A stretch of DNA of 64,000 nt. Origin: Cupriavidus pauculus. Its GTDB lineage: Bacteria > Pseudomonadota > Gammaproteobacteria > Burkholderiales > Burkholderiaceae. Below are positions 38,251 to 47,988 of this stretch, one piece after another. Under the pieces are notes generated by a model that searched no databases, had not been told where the DNA came from, and was given only the letters and a program-made list of their open reading frames with translations. Numbering within the stretch: the stretch's first letter is position 1; the number at the start of each line of letters is the position of its first letter. The stretch is from the NCBI RefSeq assembly GCF_008801835.1, contig NZ_VZOW01000005.1, positions 186,001-250,000 of the forward strand. Reading direction: 5' to 3'. The position numbers were made by a program, and so were the translations under genes.

Positions 38251-40645
38251 AAGCGCCGCCGCGTTCTTTCATCGGCGCACACGCGTCGAGTGGGCGCTGC
38301 TGCTTGTCGCCGTGATTGCCATCACGGCCGCGGTGGCGCGCTTCGACTGGTTTGCGCGCGCCGACCTGGCCGTGCTCGATTTCGCCATCGCCAGCCAGCC
38401 GCATCCGGCGCGCGACGATATCGTGCTGGTGACCGTGGACGACGCGAGTATTGGCGCGCTGGGTCGCTGGCCGTGGCGGCGCTCGGTGCTGGCGTCGCTG
38501 GTCGACCACATCGCGCCGGACAAGCCGCGCGTGATCGGCATGGACGTGATCCTGTCCGAGCCCGATATCCGCTACCCTGCCGACGACGTGGAATTGGCGC
38601 AGGCATTGGCCCGCGCGCGCAACGTGATCCTGCCGGTGGTGGCCGAAGCCGGCCCCACCGGCCTCATGATGCGCGGGCCGCTTGCCAGGCTGCCCGCCTA
38701 GGTCGGTCATATCAACATGATCCTCGATGCCGATGGCGCCGCGCGCTCGGTGTTCCTGCGCGAAAGCGATGGCGATGCGCCGCCGGTCTGGCACTTCGCG
38801 GCGGCGATGGCCGCCTTCGGCCAGGCGTCGCCGCCGTCGCCGCAATCGTTCCGCCACGAAACCGCTCGCCGCACCGATAGCACCGGCTGGGTCGGCGAAG
38901 ACCGCCTGCGCATTCCTTATGCCGGGCCGCCGGGCACATTCGCGCGCGTATCGGTGATCGACGTGCTGTCCGGCCAGCTCGGCCCAGGGTACTTCCGCGA
39001 CAAGTACGTGATCGTCGGCGTGATGGCCACTGGGCTGGGCGATGTGCTGGCCACGCCGGTGTCGCGCAACGGACGCGGCATGAGCGGCATGGAACTGATC
39101 GCCAATGTCCTGCAGGCGCTGCGCGATGGCACCGGCATCGTGCGCGTTCCCGAACTGGCAGGCTGGTTTGCCACGCTGCTGCCGGTGCTGCTGGCCGCGC
39201 TGGCGGCGTGGATGCTGACGCCGCGCGACGCCTTGATCGCCGTGGCGCTGCTGGTGGCCGCATTGATTGGCGGCAGCGTCATGCTGGTGGGCAGCATGCA
39301 TCTGTGGTTCGCGCCTGCGGCAGCGGTGTTTGGATGCCTGCTGGTGTATCCGCTCTGGAGCTGGCGTCGCCAGGAAGCGGCGTTGCGCTTTCTGTCCGAA
39401 GAACTGGCGCGTCTGGCGCGCGAGCCGGGACTGCTGGCCGTGCCGGCTCGCATCGATCATTCGCTGGATGGACGCATGCAGGCGGTGTACGACATGACCG
39501 CGCGGCTGCGCGACATGCGGCGCTTCCTCTCCGACGGGCTCGAAAGCCTGCCCGAGGCCACCGTGATCTGCAATCTCGATGGCGGCATCCTGGTGGCCAA
39601 CCGCCGGGCCGTCGCACTGGCGCCTGCCGTGCTGCAGGGCATCAACGATCTGCCGCAGCCGGCCGCGCTCGACAACCTGCAGGCGTTCGACGCCTATGGC
39701 GGCCTCGAGCGGCCGGGGCTGCCGGACATCATCGAGACCCTGTTTCCGGCGCCCGGCGCGGGCCTGGCCTATTGGGACGCGCTGTGCGACGCGCTCGATG
39801 CCGCTGCGCCAGTGACGTCGTCGTCCGATTCGCATGGCGTGGAACTGGCGACCGGGGACGACCGCCGTTATCTGCTGCACGGGGCGCCGCTGCACGGCGA
39901 GGCGGGGCGGCCAGCCGGCGTCATCGTCAGCCTGATCGACATCACGGCGGTGCGCCGCGCCGAGCGGCAGCGCGAGCAGACGCTGCATTTTCTGTCGCAT
40001 GACATGCGGTCGCCGCAGGCGTCGATCCTGGCCCTGATCGATCTGCAGTCGCGCGCCGAACGCACCTTGCCGCAGGCGGAACTGCTCGAGCGGATCGGCG
40101 AACATGCGCATCGCACGCTGGCGCTGGCCGACGATTTCATCCGGCTGGCGCAGGCCGAATCCCAGAACCTGGTGTTTGCCGACGCCGATTTGACATCGCT
40201 GGTGCTGGACGCCACCGACGAGCTCTGGGCGCTGGCGCGCACGCGCGGGATCGAACTGAAGCTGGAGCTCGATGCGGAAGGCGTCAGGTTGCGGGTCGCG
40301 CCGGCGCTGCTGGTGCGCGCCATCGCCAATCTGGTCAGCAATGCCATCAAGTTCAGCCCGCCCGGGGAACCGGTCACGATACGGCTGCACAGGCTGGGGC
40401 CTTACATGGCGATCGAGGTGGCCGACCGGGGTCCCGGCATCGCGAAGGACGCGCAGGCGCGGCTGTTCCGGCCGTTCAGCCGTGTGCACGCGCCTGCCAG
40501 CAATGCACCGGCCGGCAGCGGCCTGGGACTGGTCTTCGTCAAGACCGTGGCGGAACGCCATGGCGGGCGCGTGATGCTGGACAGCGCGCCAGGCGAGGGC
40601 GCAACGTTCTCGATCTGGCTGCCGCTGCGCCATCGCGCGGGCTGA
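38225..40645 (+). pseudogene. CHASE2-domain sensor histidine kinase, interrupted by an in-frame TAG
   Basis: Read through, this is an 806-codon sensor kinase: one N-terminal membrane helix, a periplasmic CHASE2 domain, three membrane helices (about residues 310-380), a PAS-like segment, the dimerisation/phosphoacceptor box HFLSHDMRS (His592) and the ATPase boxes NLVSNAIKFS, DRGPGIA and GSGLGLVF. The frame is closed at codon 159 by TAG (38699-38701), inside CHASE2 between LARLPA and VGHINMILDADGAARS; the same frame continues intact for 648 codons. A Gln or Glu codon changed by one base would explain it. A restart at ATG 38717 lacks a good ribosome site and a proper sensor domain. Kinase function is probably lost unless the stop is an error or suppressed. 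Confidence 0.85.
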
Positions 40646-40941
40646 CCCGCGCCATCCGTTTTCGCTTCAATACCGTGCCATCGGCGCATCGTCGATCGTC
40701 CGCCGGCTAGGCACACATCGCACATGTTGCGCCAGACTGGCGCCATCGCCGTGTCGACACAATTGTTGGCAATCGGTTTTCCGAAAATTGCCTACGATCT
40801 GTCGGGCCACGGACACCGCATCCGTGGTCTTCGCGCCCGCGCCGTGCCCCGGTGTGGGCGTGCTTTTTTGTGTTTTTTTGTGATGACCGATGCGTCGCGT
40901 CCGAGCGGTCGACGCGCGTGAGGCGATGACCGCCAGCCAGG
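40646..40941. other. Intergenic region between convergent operons
   Basis: No gene. It contains a perfect 7-bp hairpin (CCACGGA with TCCGTGG, 40807-40827) and a separate terminator hairpin next to it. Confidence 0.5.
40835..40869 (+). terminator. Terminator downstream of the CHASE2 kinase gene
   Basis: GCCCGCGCC (40835-40843) pairs with GGTGTGGGC (40851-40859), seven Watson-Crick and two G-U pairs in RNA, followed by GTGC and six T residues. It lies 190 bp after the kinase stop. Confidence 0.65.
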
Positions 40942-41844
40942 TTATTTCGTCGTGCCGGGCGCGGGCGCCGGTACAGCCGGTGCCGCGGGCGTGTCGGGCT
41001 TGGTCGAGGTGTCCGGGGTCTTTGGTGCGCTGCCGCTCGTGCCGCTGGCGGGCGCCGTATCCTCGTCTTCCTCGTACGACGGCAGCGCATTGCCGCCATC
41101 GCCCAGCAGATACTGGCGGCGCTGCATGTAGGCATCCCGCACGAACGCGTATTTGTCGAGCGCCGCTTGCGACAGCAGATCGGTGGCGCCGAGCATGTTG
41201 GTGCGCGTATTGAGCACGTTGATGCCGAACATCGAGTTGCGCCAGGCCGGATCGAAATAGTGCGCCGGATCGAGGTAGAAGCTGCCGGCCAGCCCCGCGC
41301 CGTCGCGGATCGAGCTCGGCCCGAACAGCGGCAGCACCAGATACGGCCCCGACGGAATGCCCCAGGTGCCGAAGGTGAGCCCCAGATCCTGCGAATGACG
41401 CGGGATGCCGGCCGCCGTGGCGATGTCGATCAGGCCGCCAATGCCCAGCACCGTGTTGATCGCCACGCGCATCATGGTCTCGGCCGCATCGACGACCTTG
41501 CCTTGCAGCACGTTGTTGGCAAAGTTGCCCACGTCCGAGAAATTGGCAAAGAAATTGGTCACCGCGATACGCGCCGGCTCCGGCGTTACCGCCTTGTAGC
41601 CCTTGGCGATCGGCTGGGCGACGTACTGGTCGACCTTGTCGTTGACCGTGAAGACCGCCCGGTTCATCGGCTCGAGCGGATCGGCCGGATTGGCTTCGGG
41701 TCCGGTGGCGCAACCGGCTGCGAGGACGGTCAGCGAGGCCAGTGTCAGGGCGACGGCACGACGGGAGCTTTGCGGCGGCGTGCCGCGCAGGGGCGAAATA
41801 CGGGAGGACATGGCGAGGCGGTCTGGCTTCTGGTTTTTTGTCAT
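40942..41844 (-). CDS. mlaA: MlaA (VacJ) outer-membrane lipoprotein of phospholipid transport
   Basis: MlaA removes phospholipid from the outer leaflet of the outer membrane for return through MlaC. The 300-residue protein has a lipoprotein signal (VLAAGC, Cys45, after a long basic N-region) and the VacJ core: DPLEPMNRAVFTVNDKVDQ, FFANFSDVGNFANNVLQGK, FGTWGIPSGPYLVLPLFGPS and YFDPAWRN. The last 45 residues are Pro/Thr/Ala-rich and acidic, an unusual tail. ATG at 41844 is favoured by GGAAGG 8 nt upstream. It lies 59 bp after hpnN on the same strand, so it belongs to the hopanoid transport operon, which suggests a role in hopanoid or outer-membrane lipid handling. Confidence 0.92.
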   Translation of the reverse strand: MTKNQKPDRLAMSSRISPLRGTPPQSSRRAVALTLASLTVLAAGCATGPEANPADPLEPMNRAVFTVNDKVDQYVAQPIAKGYKAVTPEPARIAVTNFFANFSDVGNFANNVLQGKVVDAAETMMRVAINTVLGIGGLIDIATAAGIPRHSQDLGLTFGTWGIPSGPYLVLPLFGPSSIRDGAGLAGSFYLDPAHYFDPAWRNSMFGINVLNTRTNMLGATDLLSQAALDKYAFVRDAYMQRRQYLLGDGGNALPSYEEDEDTAPASGTSGSAPKTPDTSTKPDTPAAPAVPAPAPGTTK

Positions 41845-41903
41845 GGAGACGGCCTTCCGGGGGAAGACCGCCTGAATGTCGTCTGGTATCGGCGATCGGC
41901 GGG

Positions 41904-44630
41904 CTAGCGTCGCGGCGCGCCGGAATCCGATCCTGCTGATTTATCGGCAGATTGTGCCATGGTCGTAGCCACCGTGAGTGGGGGAAGCGACGGACCGAGC
42001 GGTTCGCCGCGCCCGGCCAGCTCGCGCCGGGGGCGTCCCATCAGGATGGGCTGGAAGAAGACCGCGCCGGCCAGCGTGCAGGCCAGCGCCAGCGCCAGCA
42101 ACTTGCCCATGCTGGCGGTACCCGGATGGTGCGACAGCCACAGGCTGCCGAATGCCGTGGCCGTGGTGGCCGCACTGTACAGCACGGCGTGGGTCAGGCT
42201 GGATTGCAGCAGCTTGGTCTTGCCGTGGCGCCAGGCAATCACGTAGTAGATCTTGAATGCCACGCCGATGCCCAGCAGCAGCGGCAGGGCGATGATGTTG
42301 GCGAAGTTCAGCGATATTCCGAAGATCACGCACAGTTCCAGCGTGACCAGTCCGGACACCAGCAGCGGAATCAGCGTGCGCAGCACATCGCCGACGCGCC
42401 GCAGGGTGATCCACAGCAGGACCGTGATCGACATCACGGCCCAGATGCCCGCGTGGATGAAGGCGGTCATGATGGTGTCGGCCGATCCCTTGATGGCGAT
42501 CGGGCCACCGGTGGCGTCCGGCTGCACGCGCGCCATCACGGCGACGAACTGGTTCAGCGCGGCTTCCCGCGCGGCGTCGCTGCCCGCGCCGGGCGGCGGC
42601 AGTTTCGGGCTGATGTTGACCAGCGCCTGGCCGTTTGGCGCCAGCCAGTCGCGCACCAGTTCAGGCGGCAGGGTTTGTTGCGTCACGGTTTCGGGCTGCA
42701 GCGCGCGCTGCAGCGTGCCCAGCGCCAGGCGCAGCGGCAAGGCGATGGCCAGCTCGGCGCGATCGCGCGTGGCAGCGGGCGCATCGGCCAGCTGCTTCAG
42801 CGCACGCGACAAATGCTCGGCCGATGCGGCGCCGGGGCCGGGATGATCCTCGGCGGCCAGCGCCAGTTGGCGCGACGCGTTGCGCAGCGAGGCCACGCGC
42901 CGCTCGTCGTCAGCCGGCGAGGCGGTCGGCTGCGTCAGCACCGGCATCAGGTTCTTCGCCATGCCGGCAATCGTGGCCAGCTTGGGCGGCTGATCGTCGG
43001 GGATAAAGGTCTTCAGCGTGACTACGCGCTCGACTGCCGGCAGTGCCTTGAGCCGCGCGGCGACCGCTTCGGCATCCTTGAGGGTGGGCGCCAGCACCTT
43101 GACGTCGTCAGTGCCGGCCTGCGGCGCGTCCTTGAGCGCGAGCAGGGTCGACATCGATTCGGAATGCGGATCCTTCAGATGAAGCGGATCGAAATCGAAA
43201 CGCAGATGCGGCAGCAGCGGGGCGCCGGCAAACAGCACCGCCAGCACGCCAACCAGCGTCCCCTTGCGATGGCGCTCGAAGAACGAGTCGGCCGGAGCCA
43301 GCCAGGCAAAGCCCGGTAGTTCGTTCTCGCCGGGCGGTGCCAGCACGCGGATCAGCGCCGGCAGCATCGTGAAGGTCGTGGCGAAGGCGATGAACATGCC
43401 GACGCCGGCAATCTTGCCCAATTCGGCCACGCCGCGGTAATCGGTCGGCAGGAAGCAGAAGAACGCTGCGGCGGTGGCCGCGGCAGCAAGCGTGAGCGGC
43501 CCGGCCACGTCGCGCGCGGCCAGCGCCAATGCTTCCTGAAGATCGCCGTGCTCGTGCCGCTCGGCGCGATAGCGCACCCCGAACTGGATGCCGAAGTCCA
43601 CGCCAAGGCCGACAAACAGCACGGCAAACGCCACCGAGATCATATTCAGCGCGCCCACCATCAGCAGGCCCAGCGCGGCCGTGATGATCAGCCCGGAGAT
43701 CAGGCTGACCAGCACCGCCGTGATCAGGCGCGCCGAGCGCAGCGCCATCCACAGAATGCCGATCACCACCACCAGCGTCAGCACGCCGTTGAGCACGGCG
43801 CCATCGCTGACCGAGGCGAATTCGTCATCGGCCAGCGGCTGCGATCCGGTCAGCCGCACCACGGCGTTGTAGCGTTCGTCGAGTTTCAACTGGGCGGCGG
43901 CCGCGCGGATCGCGTCGCTGGCGCCGGCGCCAGCCTTCAGGTCGCTGAAATCGAGTACCGGCGAAAGCGTGACGAAGCTGAATGCGCGGCCGTCCGCATT
44001 GGGCTTCAGGCTGCTGTCGACCAGCCCGGCCCAGGACAGCGCCACGGGCTTGTTCGCCAGCACGCCGTCGACGGTGCGGGCCGATTCGCCGAGCAGCTTG
44101 TCCATGTCGGACAGCTTGATCTGACCAAGCTGCAGCGGCAGATTGAGCGTGGTGGTCAGCAGATCGGACAGCCCGCGCAGCGTGGGATCGTGCGCCAGAT
44201 TGTTCAGCAACGGCCGCGCTTGGCCGAGCTTGTCGGCCATGTCGTTGACGCTGGCCGTGTCGGCAAACAGCAGGCCGTTGCGTTCGAAGAAGGGGCCCGC
44301 GCCGGGCTGGCCCACTGCGTTGAATCGTTCCGGCTGTTTGCGCAGGGCGTCGGCCAATTCGTTAGCGGCGGCGTCGGCCAGTTCCTTGGCCGGCGCCTGC
44401 ACCACCGCGAGAATCATCTTGTCGCGTTGGGGAAATGCGGCGCTGATGGCCTGGTCGTTCTTCGCCCATGGCGCATCCGATTCGAGCAGGCGGCCGATAT
44501 CGGTATTGATGGCGAAATTGCGGGCCACGTAGACGCCGCTGCCAATGGCGAGCAGCAGGCAGATACCGATCACGAGCCAGGCGTGAGCGGTGGAGAATTT
44601 GACGGTGCGAACCAGCAGCGGTCTGATCAT
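41904..44630 (-). CDS. hpnN: HpnN, RND-family hopanoid transporter
   Basis: MMPL/RND-type inner-membrane protein that moves hopanoids toward the outer membrane. The 908-residue protein starts [18 protein letters not shown] with AGGA just upstream; the frame continues upstream but without a start signal. It has two homologous halves, each with one helix, a large periplasmic loop and a bundle of helices (for example [20 protein letters not shown] and [28 protein letters not shown]). The GVDFGIQFG motif is characteristic of HpnN. The C-terminal 30 residues are disordered. It is transcribed with mlaA and divergent from hpnM. Confidence 0.93.
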   Translation of the reverse strand: MIRPLLVRTVKFSTAHAWLVIGICLLLAIGSGVYVARNFAINTDIGRLLESDAPWAKNDQAISAAFPQRDKMILAVVQAPAKELADAAANELADALRKQPERFNAVGQPGAGPFFERNGLLFADTASVNDMADKLGQARPLLNNLAHDPTLRGLSDLLTTTLNLPLQLGQIKLSDMDKLLGESARTVDGVLANKPVALSWAGLVDSSLKPNADGRAFSFVTLSPVLDFSDLKAGAGASDAIRAAAAQLKLDERYNAVVRLTGSQPLADDEFASVSDGAVLNGVLTLVVVIGILWMALRSARLITAVLVSLISGLIITAALGLLMVGALNMISVAFAVLFVGLGVDFGIQFGVRYRAERHEHGDLQEALALAARDVAGPLTLAAAATAAAFFCFLPTDYRGVAELGKIAGVGMFIAFATTFTMLPALIRVLAPPGENELPGFAWLAPADSFFERHRKGTLVGVLAVLFAGAPLLPHLRFDFDPLHLKDPHSESMSTLLALKDAPQAGTDDVKVLAPTLKDAEAVAARLKALPAVERVVTLKTFIPDDQPPKLATIAGMAKNLMPVLTQPTASPADDERRVASLRNASRQLALAAEDHPGPGAASAEHLSRALKQLADAPAATRDRAELAIALPLRLALGTLQRALQPETVTQQTLPPELVRDWLAPNGQALVNISPKLPPPGAGSDAAREAALNQFVAVMARVQPDATGGPIAIKGSADTIMTAFIHAGIWAVMSITVLLWITLRRVGDVLRTLIPLLVSGLVTLELCVIFGISLNFANIIALPLLLGIGVAFKIYYVIAWRHGKTKLLQSSLTHAVLYSAATTATAFGSLWLSHHPGTASMGKLLALALACTLAGAVFFQPILMGRPRRELAGRGEPLGPSLPPLTVATTMAQSADKSAGSDSGAPRR

Positions 44631-44810
44631 GAGTCCTGTTTTTTCTACGTCCGGCTGCGATACGGTGGCAATGGGGCGCCGGGCGGCACCGGGGAGTATA
44701 GCGGTTGGCGCACCACGCGCCGCACCGGCCATGTGGCGCGGCGGTTTGCTGAACCGCTATATACTGGGTCGACTGGCCTAACGGTCGATTATCAAGCGCA
44801 TCAAACAGTT

Positions 44811-45440
44811 ATGAAACGTTCCGGAATCTTTCCCGCCGCCATCATCGCGCCGATCGCTGCAGTGGCAGTTTTTTCATCCGCGCATGCGCAGGTTGCCACC
44901 AGCGCCGCACCGGACAAACTGGTGCAATCGGCAGTCGAAGGCGTGATCACCAAGATCAAGACCGACCCTGAAACGCGTGCCGGCGATCTTGCAAAAATTA
45001 CCGCTGTCGTCCAGCGCGAATTCCTGCCCTATACCGACTTCGGCCGTACTACCCGGCTGGCCGTGGGCAGCGCATGGAAGCAGGCCACCCCGGAGCAGCA
45101 AAAAACGCTCCAGGAGCAATTCACGGCATTGCTGGTGCGTAGCTACGCCGTATCGTTGTCTCAATTGCGCGAGCAAAGTCCAAAGTTCACGTACAAACCT
45201 GCCAAGGCTGGCAGCAATGCCAACGACGTGGTGGTTGCCACGCGCGTGATGAACAACGGCGACGAGATGCTGATCGACTACCGTCTGCAGCGTGGCAGCG
45301 ACGGCTGGAAAATCTACGACATCAATATGATGGGCGCGTGGCTGATCGAGGTGTATCGCAAGCAATTCGCCGATATCGTCGCGCGCGACGGCGTCGATGG
45401 GCTGGTGAAGTACCTCACCAATCACAACGCGCGCGCCTGA
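44811..45440 (+). CDS. hpnM: HpnM, MlaC/Ttg2D-family periplasmic lipid-binding protein
   Basis: A 209-residue periplasmic protein of the MlaC/Ttg2D family, which ferries lipid between membranes; the version in hopanoid loci is called HpnM. It has a signal peptide (residues 1-26, AHAQ) and the family core (VQREFLPYTDFGRTTRLAVGSAWKQATPEQ, EQFTALLVRSYAVSLSQ, GWKIYDINMMGAWLIEVYRKQFADIV). The start at 44811 gives a clean signal peptide although the ribosome site is weak. Its promoter probably lies in the 180 bp shared with divergent hpnN, where TATACT occurs at 44760-44765. A terminator follows 50 bp after the stop. Confidence 0.92.
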   Translation: MKRSGIFPAAIIAPIAAVAVFSSAHAQVATSAAPDKLVQSAVEGVITKIKTDPETRAGDLAKITAVVQREFLPYTDFGRTTRLAVGSAWKQATPEQQKTLQEQFTALLVRSYAVSLSQLREQSPKFTYKPAKAGSNANDVVVATRVMNNGDEMLIDYRLQRGSDGWKIYDINMMGAWLIEVYRKQFADIVARDGVDGLVKYLTNHNARA

Positions 45441-45489
45441 GGCCAGGCGGCAGCGCGGTCTTCGAACCGCTTGCGTCCCAGGCAAACAA

Positions 45490-45518
45490 AAATGGCGTCG
45501 GTTGCTCCGACGCCATTT
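45490..45518. terminator. Bidirectional terminator between hpnM and hpnH
   Basis: A perfect 12-bp stem (AAATGGCGTCGG, 45490-45501, with CCGACGCCATTT, 45507-45518) and 5-nt loop, with A residues before it and T residues after it. It serves convergent hpnM (+) and hpnH (-). Confidence 0.9.
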
Positions 45519-45564
45519 CTCATTGGGCCGGCTCAAAGGCGGGCCCGCTGCGGCAGTGCGCGTG

Positions 45565-46731
45565 TCAGTGCACCTGGGCCGCCTGTACGGCCTCGGCGCG
45601 GCTACCCTGGGCCTTCTTCAGGTTGCCGATCTCGGCCAGCTTGATTTCGACATGGCGCGAGAACACGTACTCGGCCGGGCGCTGGTTTTCCAGCGACAGG
45701 TCCGGCGCCATCGGGCCGTCCGTCTTCACGCCGCGCAGGCTCACGCCGAGCGCCTTCAGCGGGTGCGAGAAGGTGTCCGCCACGGCGGTCGCCTCGAAGC
45801 CGCTGTGGACCATGCAGTCGGCGCATTTTTCGTAATTGCCGACGCCGTAGGCGTCCCAGTCGGTATCTTCCATCAGTTCCTTGAAGGTCTTCACGTAGCC
45901 TTCGCCAACCAGGTAGCACGGACGCTGCCAGCCGAACACGGTGCGCGCGGGGTTGCCCCACGGCGTGCACTTGTAGGTCTGGTTGCCGGCCAGGAAGTCC
46001 AGGAACATCGTCGACTGGCTGAATGCCCACTTCTTGCCGGCATTGCCACGCGACAGGATGTCGCGGAACAACTGCTTGGTCTTGTTGCGGTTCAGGAAGT
46101 GCTGCTGGTCAGGCGCGCGCTCGTAAGCGTAGCCCGGCGACACCGTGATGCCGTCCACGCCCATCGCCTTGACCGAGTCAAAGAACTTGGCCACGCGGTC
46201 CGGCTTGGCATCGTTGAACAGCGTGCAGTTGATATTGACGCGGAAGCCACGGTCCTTGGCCATGCGGATCGCTTCGACGCAGCGGTCGTAGACGCCTTCC
46301 TGGTTGACCGAGTGATCGTGCATTTCGCGATCGCCGTCCAAATGGATCGACCACACGAAATACGGGCTCGGCTTGTACTGGTCGATCTTCTTTTCCAGCA
46401 GCAGGGCGTTGGTGCACAGGTAGACGAAACGCTTGCGCGCGATGATGCCGCGCACGATTTCCGGCATGTCCTTGTGCAGCAGTGGTTCGCCGCCGGCGAT
46501 GGACACTACGGGCGCGCCGCATTCGTCCACGGCTTCCAGGCATTCCTGCACCGACAGGCGCTGGTTCAGGATGGGATCCGGATAGTCGATCTTGCCGCAG
46601 CCCGAACATGCCAGGTTGCAGCGGAACAGGGGCTCGAGCATCAGGGCGAGCGGATAACGCTTTTGTCCGGACAGATGCTTGCGTGCGATATAGGCGCCTA
46701 CGCGGGCGACCTGCAGAAACGGAATGGCCAA
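45565..46731 (-). CDS. hpnH: HpnH, radical SAM adenosylhopane synthase
   Basis: Radical SAM enzyme that joins the 5'-deoxyadenosyl radical to diploptene, giving adenosylhopane, the first step to bacteriohopanepolyols. The 388-residue protein has the CxxxCxxC cluster site as Cys38, Cys42 and Cys45 (FRCNLACSGC), the SIAGGEPLLH SAM-binding segment and a C-terminal Cys-containing stretch (GNYEKCADCMVHSG). The start codon is TTG, chosen because AGGAAG sits 7 nt before it and because MAIPFLQVARVGAYIARKHL is the family start. It follows ispH by 33 bp on the same strand. Confidence 0.95.
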   Translation of the reverse strand: MAIPFLQVARVGAYIARKHLSGQKRYPLALMLEPLFRCNLACSGCGKIDYPDPILNQRLSVQECLEAVDECGAPVVSIAGGEPLLHKDMPEIVRGIIARKRFVYLCTNALLLEKKIDQYKPSPYFVWSIHLDGDREMHDHSVNQEGVYDRCVEAIRMAKDRGFRVNINCTLFNDAKPDRVAKFFDSVKAMGVDGITVSPGYAYERAPDQQHFLNRNKTKQLFRDILSRGNAGKKWAFSQSTMFLDFLAGNQTYKCTPWGNPARTVFGWQRPCYLVGEGYVKTFKELMEDTDWDAYGVGNYEKCADCMVHSGFEATAVADTFSHPLKALGVSLRGVKTDGPMAPDLSLENQRPAEYVFSRHVEIKLAEIGNLKKAQGSRAEAVQAAQVH

Positions 46732-46764
46732 GGGGGTACTTCCTGTTAGGTTCAGCTTTGCGCG

Positions 46765-47763
46765 TCAGCCCGCCACAGAGTGGGCGGCATGCTGGGCGTT
46801 ACTGATATCGGTTGTGGTCCTGGCCCCTGGGGCCAGCGCTGCATCGGCCAGTTCAGCCGGCAGGCGGAATTCGGCATGTTCCTCGATCCCTTCCATGGTC
46901 GAGACTTCGACCGGACCGAGGCGGCGCAAGGCCGCAATGACGTCTTCCACCATGTTCTCGGGCGCCGAGGCACCCGCGGTAATTCCTACGACACCTGCGT
47001 GGCGGACCCACGCGGGATCGAGCTCGCTGCCATCGGCGATCAGGTAACTCGGTACGCCGCTTTCCGTACCGATTTCACGCAGCCGGTTCGAATTCGAACT
47101 GTTGGTGGCGCCGATCACGAGAATGACATCCACGCGCGCGGCTAATTCCCGCACTGCGCTCTGCCGATTTTGCGTAGCGTAGCAAATATCGCGTGTATTC
47201 GGCCCGACCAGATTGGTGAATCGGCGGCCGAGCGCCGCAATGATATTACGGGTGTCGTCCACGGACAACGTGGTCTGGGTGATATATGCGACTGGCGCAT
47301 CGGGCGGCAGGTCCACGCTGGCGGCCTCGGCCTCGTTCTGCACGAGAATCACCTTGCCCGGAATCTGCCCCATCGTACCTTCCACCTCGGGATGGCCGGC
47401 GTGACCGATCAGGATCACATGGCGGCCGGCGGCCGCATACTGGCGGCCCTGGTTATGGACCTTGATCACCAGCGGGCAAGTGGCATCGATGGCGTGCAGC
47501 TCGCGCCGCTGCGCCTCGGCGACCACATCGCGGGAGACTCCATGCGCGCTGAAGATGGTGACGGCGTCGCCGGGCACCTCGTCAAGTTCCTCGACAAAGC
47601 GTGCCCCTTTCTTGCGCAGGCCATCCACCACATGTTTGTTGTGTACGATCTCGTGCCTGACATAGACGGGTGCGCCATGTTTGATCAGTGCGCGGTCCAC
47701 GATTTCGATGGCCCTGACCACGCCGGCGCAAAACCCTCTTGGCTGAGCAAGTATTACCTGCAT
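46765..47763 (-). CDS. ispH: IspH, 4-hydroxy-3-methylbut-2-enyl diphosphate reductase (hopanoid-locus paralogue)
   Basis: Last enzyme of the MEP isoprenoid pathway; an iron-sulfur reductase making IPP and DMAPP. The 332-residue protein has the three cluster cysteines Cys12 (GFCAG), Cys96 (DATCPLV) and Cys194 (DICYATQNR), the [10 protein letters not shown] segment and the TNSSNSNRL motif. I start it at [12 protein letters not shown]; the open frame extends 66 nt upstream with no family features. The divergence from the usual housekeeping sequence and its place next to hpnH suggest a second copy (often called IspH2) dedicated to hopanoid supply; whether another ispH exists cannot be seen here. 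Confidence 0.92.
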   Translation of the reverse strand: MQVILAQPRGFCAGVVRAIEIVDRALIKHGAPVYVRHEIVHNKHVVDGLRKKGARFVEELDEVPGDAVTIFSAHGVSRDVVAEAQRRELHAIDATCPLVIKVHNQGRQYAAAGRHVILIGHAGHPEVEGTMGQIPGKVILVQNEAEAASVDLPPDAPVAYITQTTLSVDDTRNIIAALGRRFTNLVGPNTRDICYATQNRQSAVRELAARVDVILVIGATNSSNSNRLREIGTESGVPSYLIADGSELDPAWVRHAGVVGITAGASAPENMVEDVIAALRRLGPVEVSTMEGIEEHAEFRLPAELADAALAPGARTTTDISNAQHAAHSVAG

Positions 47764-47988
47764 GGAATCGGCCCCCCGACCCGCTTGTGAAGATTTGAAG
47801 ACATCTTGATTTTGGTATTCCGGCATCACTTTTCCGGCTCACGGTGGTTACTATATACCGGGTCGGAATTTCATGTTCGCGCGTTGGTTACTGCCAACAG
47901 GGTCTTTCCGGTGAAAATGCGCGTTACGCGCCCCGGCATTTCCGCTATTAGCGCCTAATTCGCACCTAACGCCTACAGGGGATTTGAA

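Noticed and set aside
38717..40645. Separate kinase gene starting at ATG 38717
   Set aside because: It would begin in the middle of CHASE2 without a ribosome site; better explained as the rest of an interrupted gene.
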